This document shows positions 10,601 to 22,440 of a stretch of DNA of 64,000 nucleotides, piece after piece (the first letter of the stretch is position 1; the number at the start of each line of letters is the position of its first letter). The stretch covers positions 66,215,807 through 66,279,806 of the forward strand of contig NC_088204.1 in assembly GCF_037126465.1 (NCBI RefSeq), written 5' to 3'. Under the pieces are notes generated by a model, which saw only the letters and a list, made by a program, of their open reading frames with translations, was not told the DNA's origin and did not search any database. Source of the stretch: Ornithodoros turicata. Lineage: Eukaryota > Arthropoda > Arachnida > Ixodida > Argasidae. The position numbers and the translations under genes were made by a program.

Positions 10601-13600
10601 AATATCCTCCTTACTTTTGATTGGCTTACTATTCCTCAAAAGTTCAAAAGGTGATATCTGTCAGGTGGAGTGCGACCATACATCCCAAACCCTTTGCGCT
10701 GCTTCCGTTGTAACAGGTTTGGTCATGCTGCGTACTCGTGTCATGGCTCTGCCTGTTGCGCACGGTGTGGCAAGTCTGACCATGAGACTAAAGAGTGCAA
10801 AGGGCCAGACTGCTGTATCAACTGCTCTTCCGATCACCCGTCTTACTTCAGATCCTGTGCGAAATGGAAACTTGAAAAAGAAGTGTTACACATCAAAGTT
10901 ACACATAACACCAGAATCCAGGCGAGGAAAAAAGCTGGTCCCAAATACAAACCAAGACCACTGGTGGACTGGTGGACCATGGGGACCGGGAATTGGAGGT
11001 GAAGGGTCACCTCCAATTCCCAAAACTCCCGTGGTGTCACTAACACCGACGCCACTTCCATCTACTGCAGCAGTAACTGCAGTCTCTCAAACATCCTCTG
11101 TGGCGTCCTCTTCAGAGGCGCCACCTTCGTCATCACTGCCCTTGGAGCCTAGCTCCATGGAATGTGATGAACGTGGTGGAATGTGATGAATATGACATGA
11201 GCTCACAAGGCTCGTTCGTGAGCAGGAGCCCCAAGCCCCAAAGAAAATCAAAAAGCATCCTTTCGGGGGCCAATCTTTCACTCCACGGAGAAAAGCTCCG
11301 AAGCAGCCCATAACAGGCGCAAAGAAGAAATAAGTACTTCTTTGAGCAGCTCCAAACAAATAGATAATGCAGTATAGTTTTCCTGGTCGGCAGAAGTTTA
11401 CTGTACACATCTTATTTATTCTTGGTACTGGCATAATTATGGTGGAAAGATCCTTCAGTGGAGCTGCTGTGGGCTAATTTCGAATCTGGATGATGTGAAC
11501 GATCTTTTCGACAAGTACAGTGCGGCATGCTTCTGTCTTCAAGAAACATATTTAAACATACATATACCAAATCCACTGCGCAGACGCGACATTTTTCGGA
11601 AAGATCGATCAGATAAATCCTGATCACCTGGAGGTGTAGCGATCGTAACACGAGGTTCTTTTCCAACGAAAGAAGTTCACCAGACTACAAACTTGGAGGC
11701 TGTGGTTGTGCAGGTGTGTCTGGACATAATCGTCACCATCTGCTCAGTTTATCTGCCACCATCAGAACCTTCACACAAAGCGACGTAAAAGATATATTCA
11801 CCCAGCTTCCAATTCCTTTTATTCTTGCAGGTGACTTTAATGCCCATAACCCGCTTTGGGGCAGTGCAAGAACAGACGCAAGAGGACAAATGACACACAG
11901 ACTTCTGTTGACGTCCTCGATATGTCTCTTGAATACCGGAAGGCCCACATACATGCATTCATCTAGCTCAAGCCTTGTCGGCCGTAGATCGCTGTTTTTG
12001 CAGTCCATCACTGCTGCAAGGTATAGAATGGACCGTAGAGGAAAACTCACTGCGAAGTGACCACTTTCCATATAACCGTGTATAACATATAACTACGCTA
12101 ACGACACGTCCTCGCAAGTGGAAACTCGAATAAGCCGATTGGAAGCAATTTGCAGAAAAGTGTGACTTATCGCTGATTCCTTCTCATACGCTGACGATCG
12201 ACGGAATTAAAGATCTTGTCACCAATGTAATCCTTGAGGCAGAAGAAAAATCCATGCCACAAACATGTGGACAACTGCCAAAGGGCCTGCCTTGGTGGAA
12301 CAGTAAATGCAAGGATACGCACAAACTTCAAAATCGTGCGTGGAGTAGGTTTCTACAGTGCCCCACGTCACAAAATCTTTTGCTCTTTAGAAAAGCAAGA
12401 GCAAAGGCCAGGTGAACACGAAAGCAAGCAGAGCTCCTGGCGCAGCTTTGTATCTTCTTTTTCTTTGAACACACCAACAAAAATTGTTTGGGATAAACTT
12501 CGAAAAATCAGAGGGGAACATATTGGTCACTCTGTCCCTCTTTTAGAGAGAGAGAGAGAGAGAGATACATGATGACGATGATATGTCCCTCTTCTAGAAG
12601 TTAATGGTCAGGTATGTGAAAGCCTGCAAGAACAGGGTAATGCCCTTGGGAAACACTTGGAAAAGATTTGAAGCTCTTCACACTATAGTAGTACAGAGTA
12701 GTCACACTATAGTAGAACAAAAATCTGTGAGATAGATCGTCCTCAAAAATTCGTGAAAGGACACCTTTTCCTCTTCTTTTTTTTTTTTTCTTTTTGTTGT
12801 GCATCTTCGGAGACGCGTCTTTCTTTCACCCCTAGTGTGAGAGAATGAAAGAGCACATCATCGCCTCTTGCGTCCTGGAAAAAGATTAAGAGAAAGAAGA
12901 AAATGCAACCCAAGATAAGGGCAGTTCGGATAGCGTCACCCGATACACTTCTTTTTGTTTTGTTTCCGCAAGTTAGAGCTCATCTTCGACGCATGAGGCG
13001 GGACTGTGCTCCTTCACTGTCTCGCAATGGGGGTGAAGGAAAGACGCGTCTCCGCAAATGCGCAATGTACAAAATAAAGAAAAAAATGTGTTCTTTCACG
13101 AATTTTTTGCGGGCGATCTATAGAACAGATTTCTGTGCTGAAAACGGTAACGGTATCAGGTGACTGAAGGGACCAGATGTTCTCATTGAGACGACCTTGT
13201 AGCCTTTATTATTAAAAAGTTAATTAACGATTTTTAGGTAATTAGTCATTCGACGGTTGAGCAGCAGGTGGCCAAGAACGTCTACGGCCCAGAGATGATA
13301 GAAGTGAAAACAGGATGTCTATAGCCCTTATAGCTTATGAAAACTCTGTATCGACCAAAAAAGACACCCTGTATACAGACGGCTCAAAGTCCAGTACTGC
13401 AGTAGCATGTGCGATGGTGTCAGGCGCATGTACACGATCTCATCGGTTGAAGAACGTGGATCAATATTTACAGTAGAGGTTTATGCAGTCATTTTAGCTT
13501 TAAATTTCATATTGCAAACTCACATAAAATCCTCTATAGTATATACAGACTCTCTTCCCACCCTCCAGGCCGTATGCAACGTACACAAACAGAAAAACCA

Positions 13601-16600
13601 CCTGGTACAACGAGCACGATATTTGGCTAGCGCGGTGCTAAACCGGGGTTACCACTTTAAGCTCTGTTGGGTGCCAAGCCACACTGGCACACAGGGCAAT
13701 GACAGCGCAAGTCGTGCTGCGGCTGCAGCAGCAGCCCATTCTGCTGACATCACTCCCTTCGAAATGCTCTGTCAGGATCTTAGGTCAGCTTGGAGTAAGG
13801 CAGTCAACCTCAAACGGCAAGAATTTTGGGAACGGCAGACAGATAATCAACTGCTGAGAGCAAAGCGCAATTATTCAATGCACCGAGTACCTAGAGAACC
13901 GGCTGCAATGCGTGGTGCGATCACGCCTAAGGATCCGCCATACATTTTTAACCCACGGGTTTCTGCTTCGAGGGGTGGAACCACCTGAATGCACTCATTG
14001 TGGCGAACCTTTGTCCGTTTTGTACATACTCATCGCATCATAACACACACAGTAAAGTTCATTTCAGTGAGTTTTACAAATACTTTTTACCACTACACCC
14101 AGCGCTCTTGTGGGGTGACGAAGCTATCATCCCTTTCAGTGCAGTATTTAATTTCCTGAACACGTCGGAATTCTTAACCTTTCGTAGTTTTAGATTGACG
14201 GATTTTACACAATCATGACATATTTTAACAAACATCGTATTTTCTTTTAACTAGTTCATTCGCATCATTGCTGTGGCGCATTACGACCGTATAGTTGTCA
14301 ATGCGCGCCAAAAAACCTGAATCATCATCATCATCAGCTAAGTACGATTTCGTCGGCTGCATTACAGGAAAGGAAGACCGTAGTCAAGATAATTCGGTCG
14401 TCACCTATATGTGCACGTTTTCATGGAAAGCCCCGCTTATCTTCCTCGTCCATCTATCTCTCATGTGCTCGATGTGGAAACTATCATCAACCGGCCAAAT
14501 GTACTTTGTAAACCTGCTGGGTTCAACGCCGAAGCGGTCATTATACCGCTTAGAAAGCTGTTTCCTTTCTTTAAATGTCTTTTTACAAGAAGAGCGACGG
14601 TAGTTACGTACTTCATAAACAAAGCAAAAGAAGCCGAGGGGTAGCGAAAAACAATTTCTCCCCGTGATATCCCTTGTACGAACCAAGCATTAAAACGCAA
14701 GCAAGCTGGTGTAATGATGTTGGTGTCATTTCCTTGAGACTGAGGCGTGGCAGGCTGAGGCTGGTTTGAGTCTATTTATGTCTACTTGAGTTCTGTGTTC
14801 CTGTCCCTCAATTCCATTCGGAATCCGAACGTTGAATCACATATTTGCTTCGGAAATAATAGAATATGCTAATAGAATATGCTATTACTCGCTTCGAAAA
14901 ATTCGAATATTCACTCTGTCCTAGTAAAGAGTCAACGTCCGAAATTAACTACACCACGCGTATAAAAGTGGATGTTCCTCAGGGGACATTTTTTCCAGGG
15001 GACGCTTTTTCCGGAACAGTTCTTTCTGGTCCCGAATCCCAGAACTGCGCGATAACACAGCGACCCCACAACGGCACGAGGAACCTGTGACAGAACACCG
15101 AGAAGAGGAGTCAGTCTCTGGGGGAAAAGTAACTGATTACAAGAAAAATTACTATAAGTAATTGCTTACAAGTAACTCAATTGCCAGTAACGCGTTACGC
15201 ACAATTAAGTCTGAATATGATACAGCTTTGCAAGCCTTGGAGACTGTAGGTAATGGATGAGACAGTGTTTCATGCAGTAATTGTCGAAATACAAAGTGAA
15301 AGGTCATGCATAGAGCTCCATGTGTATAGTCGACTACTCTATAAATTAATAAAAAAATATTGATTACAAGAAACGCAATTACTACTCACTGGCTACGCAC
15401 AAGTAATCTCAGTGACTGTTCGTTGAACAGTAATACACGCAGTAACTCACGCAGAGATAGTTACTTGACAATAGACCGATCCCTGTTTGTAAACAAATGA
15501 CGTCATAGTGTACGACAGCACCACTAATTTCGTAGAGTTGCACTACGCTCGAAGCTAGGGGCAAACAAGGTCACGCAAGAAAGCCACAGTCTTGAGGGGA
15601 TTACGATGGTCTCTGAAAGGGACGCGACCTTCGGTCCTACTTTTCTTTCAATAGGAGGCAGCAATTAAGTGCCCATTCGTGGATCCCAGCCCTCCCCTTC
15701 CGATTTGTTTCGGTTTCAGTCTGTCTACCAACGTCATGATGACGTTTCTTGGGTAGAGCTCTTTCAGAACAACGCGTATCAGAAATGACACAAGGGGCGT
15801 TACAGAGGTCGTCAGGGTGTATCACCTGGGCTAGAAACCATCACGCCATCTATTCTATTCGGCTTCTATTCGGCTTGTTTGTTGGACCTGAGGGTCCGCT
15901 ACCGCGAGCTTTTTTGTGTCGCATAATAGTCGTCAGAGCATGGTCCACGGACATAATTTGGTGTCCCTTCCTTCAGGTTCTCGAACCGTTCGAACCATGG
16001 GGATCGCGATCTTCACTTTGGGAAACAGTCGTCTAAACGTTTCCAAACAGCTCTTCTGGCTGGGGAGGGGTATGACTCACCTGCCCCGGACGAGATTCGC
16101 ACCGACACTGATAAACGTGAACTTTGTACGCAGGAGGTCCTCCTGGAGTGCTCCTGGGTCACGTGGCGCCGCTGCAGTACAGAGCCCAAGAATCTTCGTT
16201 CGCTCAAGCGATCCAGCATCACGTCGCAAGGGGACAGCGCCGAAGTCAGCAGCAGACAGGTGACCCTCGTACGGTGGCTCCAACTGAGGGGCCCCGCTCT
16301 GCTGACGGCACTTCTCCGCACCAGAACGGAGGCTCTCCGCGTACGTCCACCCTCAACTTGTCCATCAAATCTGCCGATGAGATGAAAATTCAGGAGCTGG
16401 AACGTAGCTTGCCGTCGCACTTCCCGAGGCGACCGGCACAAGGAAAGCAGGGCAGGGTCATCCAAGTGACTGCAAACCACTTCAGTATAGAAATTCCCAG
16501 CGGGAACGTGTTCCACTACGACGTCGAGATATTCTCCGAAGCGCGCAAGGAAGCCAAGGTACCCGAAAAGCGGAAGTATCGATGTATGAGCACTAAGATC

Positions 16601-19436
16601 AACCGGATGATTATTGAGCTGCTGGCGAAGAAATATCGTCATGAACTCAGCAACTGCATCCCAGCCTTCGACGGTCGAAAGAACCTTTATACGAGACGGG
16701 AGCTCAAGTTCAGGGAGCGCACCTTCTCGGTCGACTTCGAGGAAGACCAACGAGTGCAGAAATTTATTGTCAAAATTCAGTACGCGGCCACTGTCAACCT
16801 GGACGCTTTGCACGCGGTCTTCGACAGCCGCGTCAACACAGTGCCGCAAGACGTGATTCAAGCCGTGGACATCATCTTGCGTCACGGACCGTCCATAGAG
16901 TTGACACCCGTGGGCAGGTCTTTCTTCAAACCGCCCCAAAACAACAGCAGCCTCGGTGGCGGCCGAGAGGTATGGTTCGGCTATTACACCAGCGTCCGCC
17001 CTGCTCAATGGAAGCCTATGCTCAATATTGACATGTCAGCTACGGCCTTCTACGAGCCCATTCCGGTTCTGACCTTCATGTGCCGTATATTTAGTGACGG
17101 CCGTCGAGGGCTCAGCCCGACAGACTACAGAGAACTGCGCGACTCCCAAGCTGTTCGTCTCAGTAAGGAGCTCAAAGGGCTGCGCATCAAGGTAGTAAAG
17201 TTGGAATTCACTGAAATTCTTCGTAGAAGATAGTGAACAAGTTTGTGCATTTTGGTTCTGTTGTGACATACACTATACAGTCAGCAATAATTGTAGCTAA
17301 GACGCTTTCTCCATTCTCAGTCCACGTTCCCTTGATTTATAGTTGCTTATTTGCTCAGTACACAAAATGTGTGTGTACTTGTTGCTCTTGTTTGTTCCTC
17401 CAGCTGCACGGTGTGCACATACACAGGTGAAAATGTTCGCAAAACAAGTTGTTTATGTGACAATTTCAAATGAAACCACCTTGTAAAATCTTCTGCAAAC
17501 AGAAATTGTTTCATAAAAATTGTAATTGCAAACATTCTTACATGGGTAGTCGGGTTTTATTATGTGTAGCACAGATATTCTGAACCCTCAAAGCCTCTTG
17601 TAAAGATCCTCTTTGGACAACAGAAAATGTTATTCTATCAACCTGACGGATTATCTATTGCAGGTAAATCACCTCCCTTACCCTCGTCGCTACAAGGTGG
17701 TGAGGGTGACCAAGGAACCCGCTAGGAAGCTATATTTTACCATGGAGGACGGCTCTCGCAACAACGTTGCAGACTACTTCCAGAGCAAGTATGGCCGACT
17801 GACATACCCGAACCTGCTGTGCGTGCAGAGTGGCAGCTCATCTCACCCAGTGTTCCTGCCCTTTGAAGTGTGCGAGATTGTGGAAGGTCAGCACTGCAAG
17901 AAGAAATTGGACGAGAAGCAGACATCTGAGATGATAAAGCGCACTGCGCAGCCACCGTCCAAGAGGTTCCTTGAGATTAGACAGTCCGTCAAGGACTTCG
18001 TCACCAGCAATGAGCCCTACCTGAAAGAGTTCGGCATCAAGATCAGCACGGACCCGACGCAGCTGAACAGTCGTGTACTGGACCCACCCACTCTAGTGTT
18101 TGAGAACAGTAGCGTTACCAAGCCACACAAAGGCTCTTGGGAACTGCGTGGTAAACACTTTTACAAAGCTGCCTCTGTCAGCCGCTGGATTGTCCTGAAT
18201 TTGAGCAGGCTCCCACAAAAGCATGACATTTACAACTTCGTCAAAATGTTGGTACGAGTGGGCCAAGAACTGGGAATGAAGTTTGAGATGCCAGCCGACA
18301 TTGTAGCAGGTGACGCTCATAGAAAACCAATGAAGAACATCTTCGCCGACGTCATGCGCAGGTATTCTGGGCTGGAGATTGTACTTGTCGTGCTTGCAAA
18401 GAACAGCAACTACGCAGAGATCAAGCAAGTGTGTGAGACTGAACTGGGCCTGCGGACACAATGCATCAAGGACAAGAATGTGAACGAGGAGTGCAGTGCA
18501 GCTCTTGTCACTAATCTCTGCCAGAAGATCAACGCTAAAATGGGAGGCACCAACAACAGCCTGCTTTCGCAGGAAAAGCCGTCCATCTTCCATAAGCCAG
18601 TGATCATAATTGGGGCTGACGTGACCCACCCTGCCCCAGGGGACAAACTTCGCCCGTCCATCGCAGCCTGCGTGGGCAGCCTGGACTCTATCCCTTCCAA
18701 GTTCCACGCATCCATTCGCGTGCAAATGGAAGACGCCGCTGCTACATCCAGAGTCGAGATAATAAAGGACCTGAAGGACATGATGAAAGACATGTTGAAA
18801 GCATTCTATCGCGCTACTAAGCACAAGCCTGAAAGCATAATCTTCTACAGGGACGGTGTCAGCGAAGGACAGTTCATGGAGGTTCGCAACCGAGAAGTGT
18901 CTGCCATCCGACTTGCATGCCAGGAGTTGTCCCCAAACGAGACTTATGAGCCAGCGCTTACGTTCATCGTTGTGCAGAAAAGGCACCATACGAGATTCAT
19001 GCCTTCCAGTGACCGTGATGGCGTGGGCAAGTGCGGCAACGTTCAGCCGGGAACCACGGTGGACTCTGTTGTTACGCACCCGTTGCACTTTGACTTTTTC
19101 CTCTGTTCCCATTTCGGCATACAGGGCACCAGCAGGCCGTCTCATTACTACATCGTGTGGGACGATTCAAGCTTTACCGCGGATGATGTGCAGAAGTTGA
19201 GCTACTACCTATGCCACACGTATGCGCGTTGTGCTCGCTCTGTCAGTATCCCGGCACCTGTCTACTATGCACATTTGGCTGCCTACAGGGCTAAGGACCA
19301 CGTGGCTAGCAAGGTGGACGTGTCGAGTTCAAGCAGCGACTCATCAGGGGACAGTGGGGACTCAGTATCCACCCGTCAGTACGTAGAGGCTGTCAAAGTT
19401 CTCGACTCCCTGCAAACTGCCATGTATTTCGTTTGA
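7629..19436 (+). CDS. Argonaute (AGO2-like) slicer, about 956 aa, three exons (first exon proposed)
   Basis: Argonautes bind small RNAs and cleave complementary transcripts. In arthropods the AGO2 class serves the siRNA and antiviral pathway. Exon 3 (17664-19436) and exon 2 (16134-17191) are firm. They join in phase 0 at aag/gtagta and tattgcag/gta, giving GLRIK-VNHLPY, which aligns with the Argonaute linker. The N region, LGGGREVWFG block, PAZ, MID (Y616, K620) and PIWI (GADVTHP, FYRDG, QGTSRPSHYY) are all present, and the C-terminus is AMYFV. The slicer tetrad is complete: D685, E731, D763, H903. The proposed exon 1 (7629-7668) ends at donor gtaagt in phase 1, and exon 2 starts after gtacgcag with the complementary phase, giving MEVAVLPPRARGRGGPPG, an RG-rich N-terminus typical of the class. 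Exon 2 lacks an in-frame ATG near its start (TGA at 16118). Exon 1 is inference and could be wrong. Confidence 0.85.
10289..11002 (+). pseudogene. LINE ORF1 (gag-like) with CCHC zinc knuckles, broken
   Basis: The first part reads MSTFFIQKAVASLSKH and continues to IPQKFKR before a stop. Just downstream the frame VRPYIPNPLRCFRCNRFGHA resumes, with knuckles CFRCNRFGHAAYSC, CCARCGKSDHETKEC and CINCSSDHPSYFRSC, then WKLEKEVLHIK. This is the standard ORF1 arrangement of I-type LINEs, which bind element RNA. It is broken by a stop near 10652 and further shifts after 11000. Confidence 0.8.
11440..12060 (+). pseudogene. LINE endonuclease fragment
   Basis: The frame from 11716 contains ILAGDFNAHNPLWGS and DARGQMTHRLL, followed by LLNTGRPTYMH. 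This is the GDFNAHN motif of the apurinic-type endonuclease of RNase H LINEs. Stops precede and follow it, and the SDHFPY motif appears shifted in frame just beyond 12050. Confidence 0.75.
12730..13125. mobile_element. foldback element inserted in the LINE
   Basis: The left arm (atagatcg...aaattcgtgaaaggacac, 12732 on) pairs with the right arm (gtgttctttcacgaattttt...cgatctat, to 13121). An inner block ggagacgcgtctttctttca pairs with tgaaggaaagacgcgtctcc. Arms are about 120 bp, with about 150 bp between them. It stands where the RT domain of the LINE should be. Confidence 0.7.
13370..13990 (+). pseudogene. LINE RNase H domain
   Basis: YTDGSK (about 13374) lies in one frame. The adjacent frame continues EVYAVILALNFIL, VYTDSLPTLQAV and WVPSHTGTQGNDSASRAA. 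These are the four RNase H blocks with catalytic D, E, D and D. A frameshift near 13410 separates the first block. The downstream 3' region retains the FYKYFLPLHPALLWGDEAI block typical of the family's 3' end. Confidence 0.8.
15125..15475. repeat. MITE-like repeat rich in GTAACT/AGTTAC
   Basis: The left part (aaaagtaactgattacaag) and right part (gagatagttacttg) give inverted ends, and the interior repeats aagtaatt and acgcgttacgcac motifs. This composition is common for hAT-type miniature elements. I did not identify a target duplication. A diverged relative may lie at 26080-26180. Confidence 0.5.
15468..15765 (+). repeat. copy of the dispersed CRE/forkhead-site repeat
   Basis: It starts at caatagaccgatccctg and runs through tttgtaaacaaatgacgtca, 'gaggggattacgatggtc', 'ggaggcagcaattaagtgcc' and 'tcatgatgacgtttcttggg'. 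It matches the array unit at 22267-22430 more closely than the inner array units. It lies about 370 bp before Argonaute exon 2. Confidence 0.75.
17192..17663 (+). other. Argonaute intron 2 (472 bp)
   Basis: The donor gtagta at 17192 and acceptor tctattgcag at 17663 are both phase 0. An alternative donor three bases downstream (gtaaag at 17195) would add one Val. The first choice keeps the spacing of other Argonautes through GL-x4-x-H. Confidence 0.75.
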
Positions 19437-19471
19437 GTTTTCGTTTTCTGTGTTCTCTTCGTTTGTCGTGA

Positions 19472-19477
19472 AATAAA
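19472..19477 (+). terminator. Argonaute poly(A) signal
   Basis: AATAAA lies 36 bp after the Argonaute stop codon (TGA at 19434-19436), a short but normal 3' untranslated region. Confidence 0.7.
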
Positions 19478-19499
19478 GTTGCATTTTCACCATTCTACA

Positions 19500-20236
19500 G
19501 AAGGTTTTCAGATGCAACTAAACTTCTAGACGCGGACAGAACACTTTATACTATACATGCCCTAAATGGCACATGTTGAAGTATCAAGACTTGTGTGTGC
19601 ACACAGGCATTCAGGTTTCCGTTATATTATGGAAGACTGCATCCTAGGTCTTCAACTAAAACACTAGGGTAATGACTGTCCCGAAAGTGAAAGTGCTGGC
19701 TACAAAATTCGAATACAGGGGGCTCGAAACTGATAATGACAAAAACATCACGGGAAAGCTCTGGCTCTGCTGAAAAAAAAAGGCTATGTATGGAACCCAG
19801 TCGTAGCATAAAAGCTAGTCATATGGGGTCCAAAGTAAATCACAAATAAAAAAATGCAATGTGCAGTTCAATTGGTACAGTAATGTATGTGATTTGTGTA
19901 ACATTTTCACCCCTGGTGGCAGGGCTCCTTCGGGGCTGTGACCCCGGTATCCACGGGTTTCTTCTGCATTTTTGTCCTATCTTTGAGCTGTTTTGGCCCT
20001 TTTGGCAGGAGGAGGAAGTGGAAGGGGGTGAAGCCGGAGTGCTGGGAAAACCCCAAAGCCAAATTGATCAGTGACCAATTCACGAATCACTGGAGTAAAG
20101 AACTTCCAGTGTTTCTTTTTTTTAGCACTCTGATACCTGCTGAGATGATTTCAACACCACCTTTGCGCACGAAGGAAACTATATAGTAACACCAGCTCAC
20201 AGTACATTACAGGACGCCAGGTAAAATACTTGCAGC
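19500..20236. other. intergenic, nothing identified
   Basis: Between the Argonaute poly(A) signal and the tandem array I see only short frames without domain or splice support. Confidence 0.4.
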
Positions 20237-22440
20237 AGACCTCTCCCTGTTTGTAAACAAATGACGTCATAGTGTTCGACAGCGCCACCGGTTTGGTAGA
20301 GTTGAACTAGGCTCGAAGCTATGGGGCGAACAAGGTCGCGCCCGAACACCACGGTCTTGAGGGGATTACGATGATCCCTGAAAGGAACGCGACCTTCGGT
20401 TCTACTTTTGTTTCAATAGGAGGCGGCGAACAAGTGGCCATTCGTGGAACCCAGCCCTCACCTTCAGATCTGTTTCGGTTTCGGTCTTTCTACCAACGTC
20501 CTGATGACGTTTCTCGGGTAGAGGTTTACTTAGTAGACTTGAACTACGCTCGAAGCTAGGGGGCGGACAAGGTCGCGCCCGAAAGCCGCAGTCTTGAGGG
20601 GATTACGATGGTCCCTGAAGGGAACGCGACCTTCGGTTCTACTTTTGTTTCAATAGGAGGCGGCGAACAAGTGGCCATTCGTGGAACCTAGCCCTCACCT
20701 TCAGATCTGTTTCGGTTTCGGTCTGTCTACCAACGTCCTGATGACGTTTCTCGGGTAGAGGTTTACTTAGTAGACTTGAACTACGCTCGAAGCTAGGGGG
20801 CGGACAAGGTCGCGCCCGAAAGCCGCAGTCTTGAGGGGATTACGATGATCCCTGAAAGGAACGCGACCTTCGGTTCTACTTTTGTTTCAATAGGAGGCGG
20901 CGAACAAGTGGCCATTCGTGGAACCCAGCCCTCACCTTCAGATCTGTTTCGGTTTCGGTCTGTCTACCAACGTCCTGATGACGTTTCTCGGGTAGAGGTT
21001 TACTTAGTAGACTTGAACTACGCTCGAAGCTAGGGGGCGGACAAGGTCGCGCCCGAAAGCCGCAGTCTTGAGGGGATTACGATGATCCCTGAAAGGAACG
21101 CGACCTTCGGTTCTACTTTTGTTTCAATAGGAGGCGGCGAACAAGTGGCCATTCGTGGAACCCAGCCCTCACCTTCAGATCTGTTTCGGTTTCGGTCTGT
21201 CTACCAACGTCCTGATGACGTTTCTCGGGTAGAGGTTTACTTAGTAGACTTGAACTACGCTCGAAGCTAGGGGGCGGACAAGGTCGCGCCCGAAAGCCGC
21301 AGTCTTGAGGGGATTACGATGGTCCCTGAAAGGAACGCGACCTTCGGTTCTACTTTTGTTTCAATAGGAGGCGGCGAACAAGTGGCCATTCGTGGAACCC
21401 AGCCCTCTCCTTCAGATCTGTTTCGGTTTCGGTCTGTCTACCAACGTCCTGATGACGTTTCTCGGGTAGAGGTTTACTTAGTAGACTTGAACTACGCTCG
21501 AAGCTAGGGGGCGGACAAGGTCGCGCCCGAAAGCCGCAGTCTTGAGGGGATTACGATGATCTCTGAAAGGAACGCGACCTTCGGTTCTACTTTTGTTTCA
21601 ATAGGAGGCGGCGAACAAGTGGCCATTCGTGGAACCCAGCCCTCACCTTCAGATCTGTTTCGGTTTCGGTCTGTCTACCAACGTCCTGATGACGTTTCTC
21701 GGGTAGAGGTTTACTTAGTAGACTTGAACTACGCTCGAAGCTAGGGGGCGGACAAGGTCGCGCCCGAAAGCCGCAGTCTTGAGGGGATTACGATGATCCC
21801 TGAAAGGAACGCGACCTTCGGTTCTACTTTTGTTTCAATAGGAGGCGGCGAACAAGTGGCCATTCGTGGAACCTAGCCCTCACCTTCAGATCTGTTTCGG
21901 TTTCGGTCTGTCTACCAACGTCCTGATGACGTTTCTCGGGTAGAGGTTTACTTAGTAGACTTGAACTACGCTCGAAGCTAGGGGGCGGACAAGGTCGCGC
22001 CCGAAAGCCGCAGTCTTGAGGGGATTACGATGATCCCTGAAAGGAACGCGACCTTCGGTTCAACTTTTGTTTCAATAGGAGGCGGCGAACAAGTGGCCAT
22101 TCGTGGAACCCAGCCCTCACCTTCAGATCTGTTTCGGTTTCGGTCTGTCTACCAACGTCCTGATGACGTTTCTCGGGTAGAGGTTTACTTAGTAGACTTG
22201 AACTACGCTCGAAGCTAGGGGGCGGACAAGGTCGCGCCCGAAAGCCGCAGTCTTGAGGGGATTACGATGGTCCCTGAAAGGGACGCGACCTTCGGTCCTA
22301 CGTTGCTTTCAATAGGAGCCAGCGAACAAGTGCTCAGTCGTGGAACCCAGCCCTCCCCTTCCGATTTGTTTCGGTTTCAGTCTGTCTGCCAACGTCATGA
22401 TGACGTTTCTGATGCAGAGGTCTATTATCCAGACACATCT
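20237..22440 (+). repeat. nine-unit, 237-bp tandem array derived from a dispersed repeat
   Basis: The array opens with a full 5' leader of the dispersed repeat (tgtttgtaaacaaatgacgt at about 20250). It then repeats a 237-bp unit nine times: the gattacgatg block recurs at about 20362, 20599, 20836, 21073, 21310, 21547, 21784, 22021 and 22258. Units are almost identical, except the last, which resembles the dispersed copies at 3050 and 15468. Each carries a 62-codon frame beginning M(I/V)(P/S)ERNATFG. In units 2 and 7 it is cut by the same TAG. There is no CRISPR or rRNA similarity. The open frame is better explained by unit homogeneity than by coding. Confidence 0.9.

Larger units (their letters stand above)
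9920..14340 (+). mobile_element. decayed I-type LINE lacking its reverse-transcriptase core
   Basis: In order: an ORF1 region (about 10280-11000), an endonuclease fragment (about 11440-12060), the endonuclease-RT linker with LPWWNSKCKDTHKLQNRAW (about 12270-12340, frameshifted), an inserted foldback element (about 12730-13125), RNase H (about 13370-13990), a C-terminal PPECTHCGE zinc motif (about 13980) and a 3' end of (atc)n at 14322-14337. The RT core is absent. Many stops and frameshifts make it inactive. It lies in the proposed Argonaute intron. Confidence 0.8.
7669..16133 (+). other. proposed 8.5-kb first intron of the Argonaute gene, mostly repeats
   Basis: The intron opens gtaagtg and closes gtacgcag. 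It holds the decayed I-type LINE (9920-14340), a foldback element inside that LINE, a GTAATTAC-type repeat (15125-15475) and one copy of the CRE/forkhead repeat (15468-15765). I see no other gene between 7670 and 9900: short frames only. Confidence 0.4.

Noticed and set aside
16013..17008. 331-codon minus-strand frame
   Set aside because: It is the antisense of Argonaute exon 2, whose plus-strand reading matches the family throughout.
18093..19145. 350-codon minus-strand frame
   Set aside because: It is the antisense of Argonaute exon 3.
20500..20520. CTGATGA in each array unit as ribozyme core
   Set aside because: No GAAA or pairing stems follow.
20237..22440. CRISPR-like array
   Set aside because: Units are 237 bp with no short repeats and unique spacers, and the context is eukaryotic.
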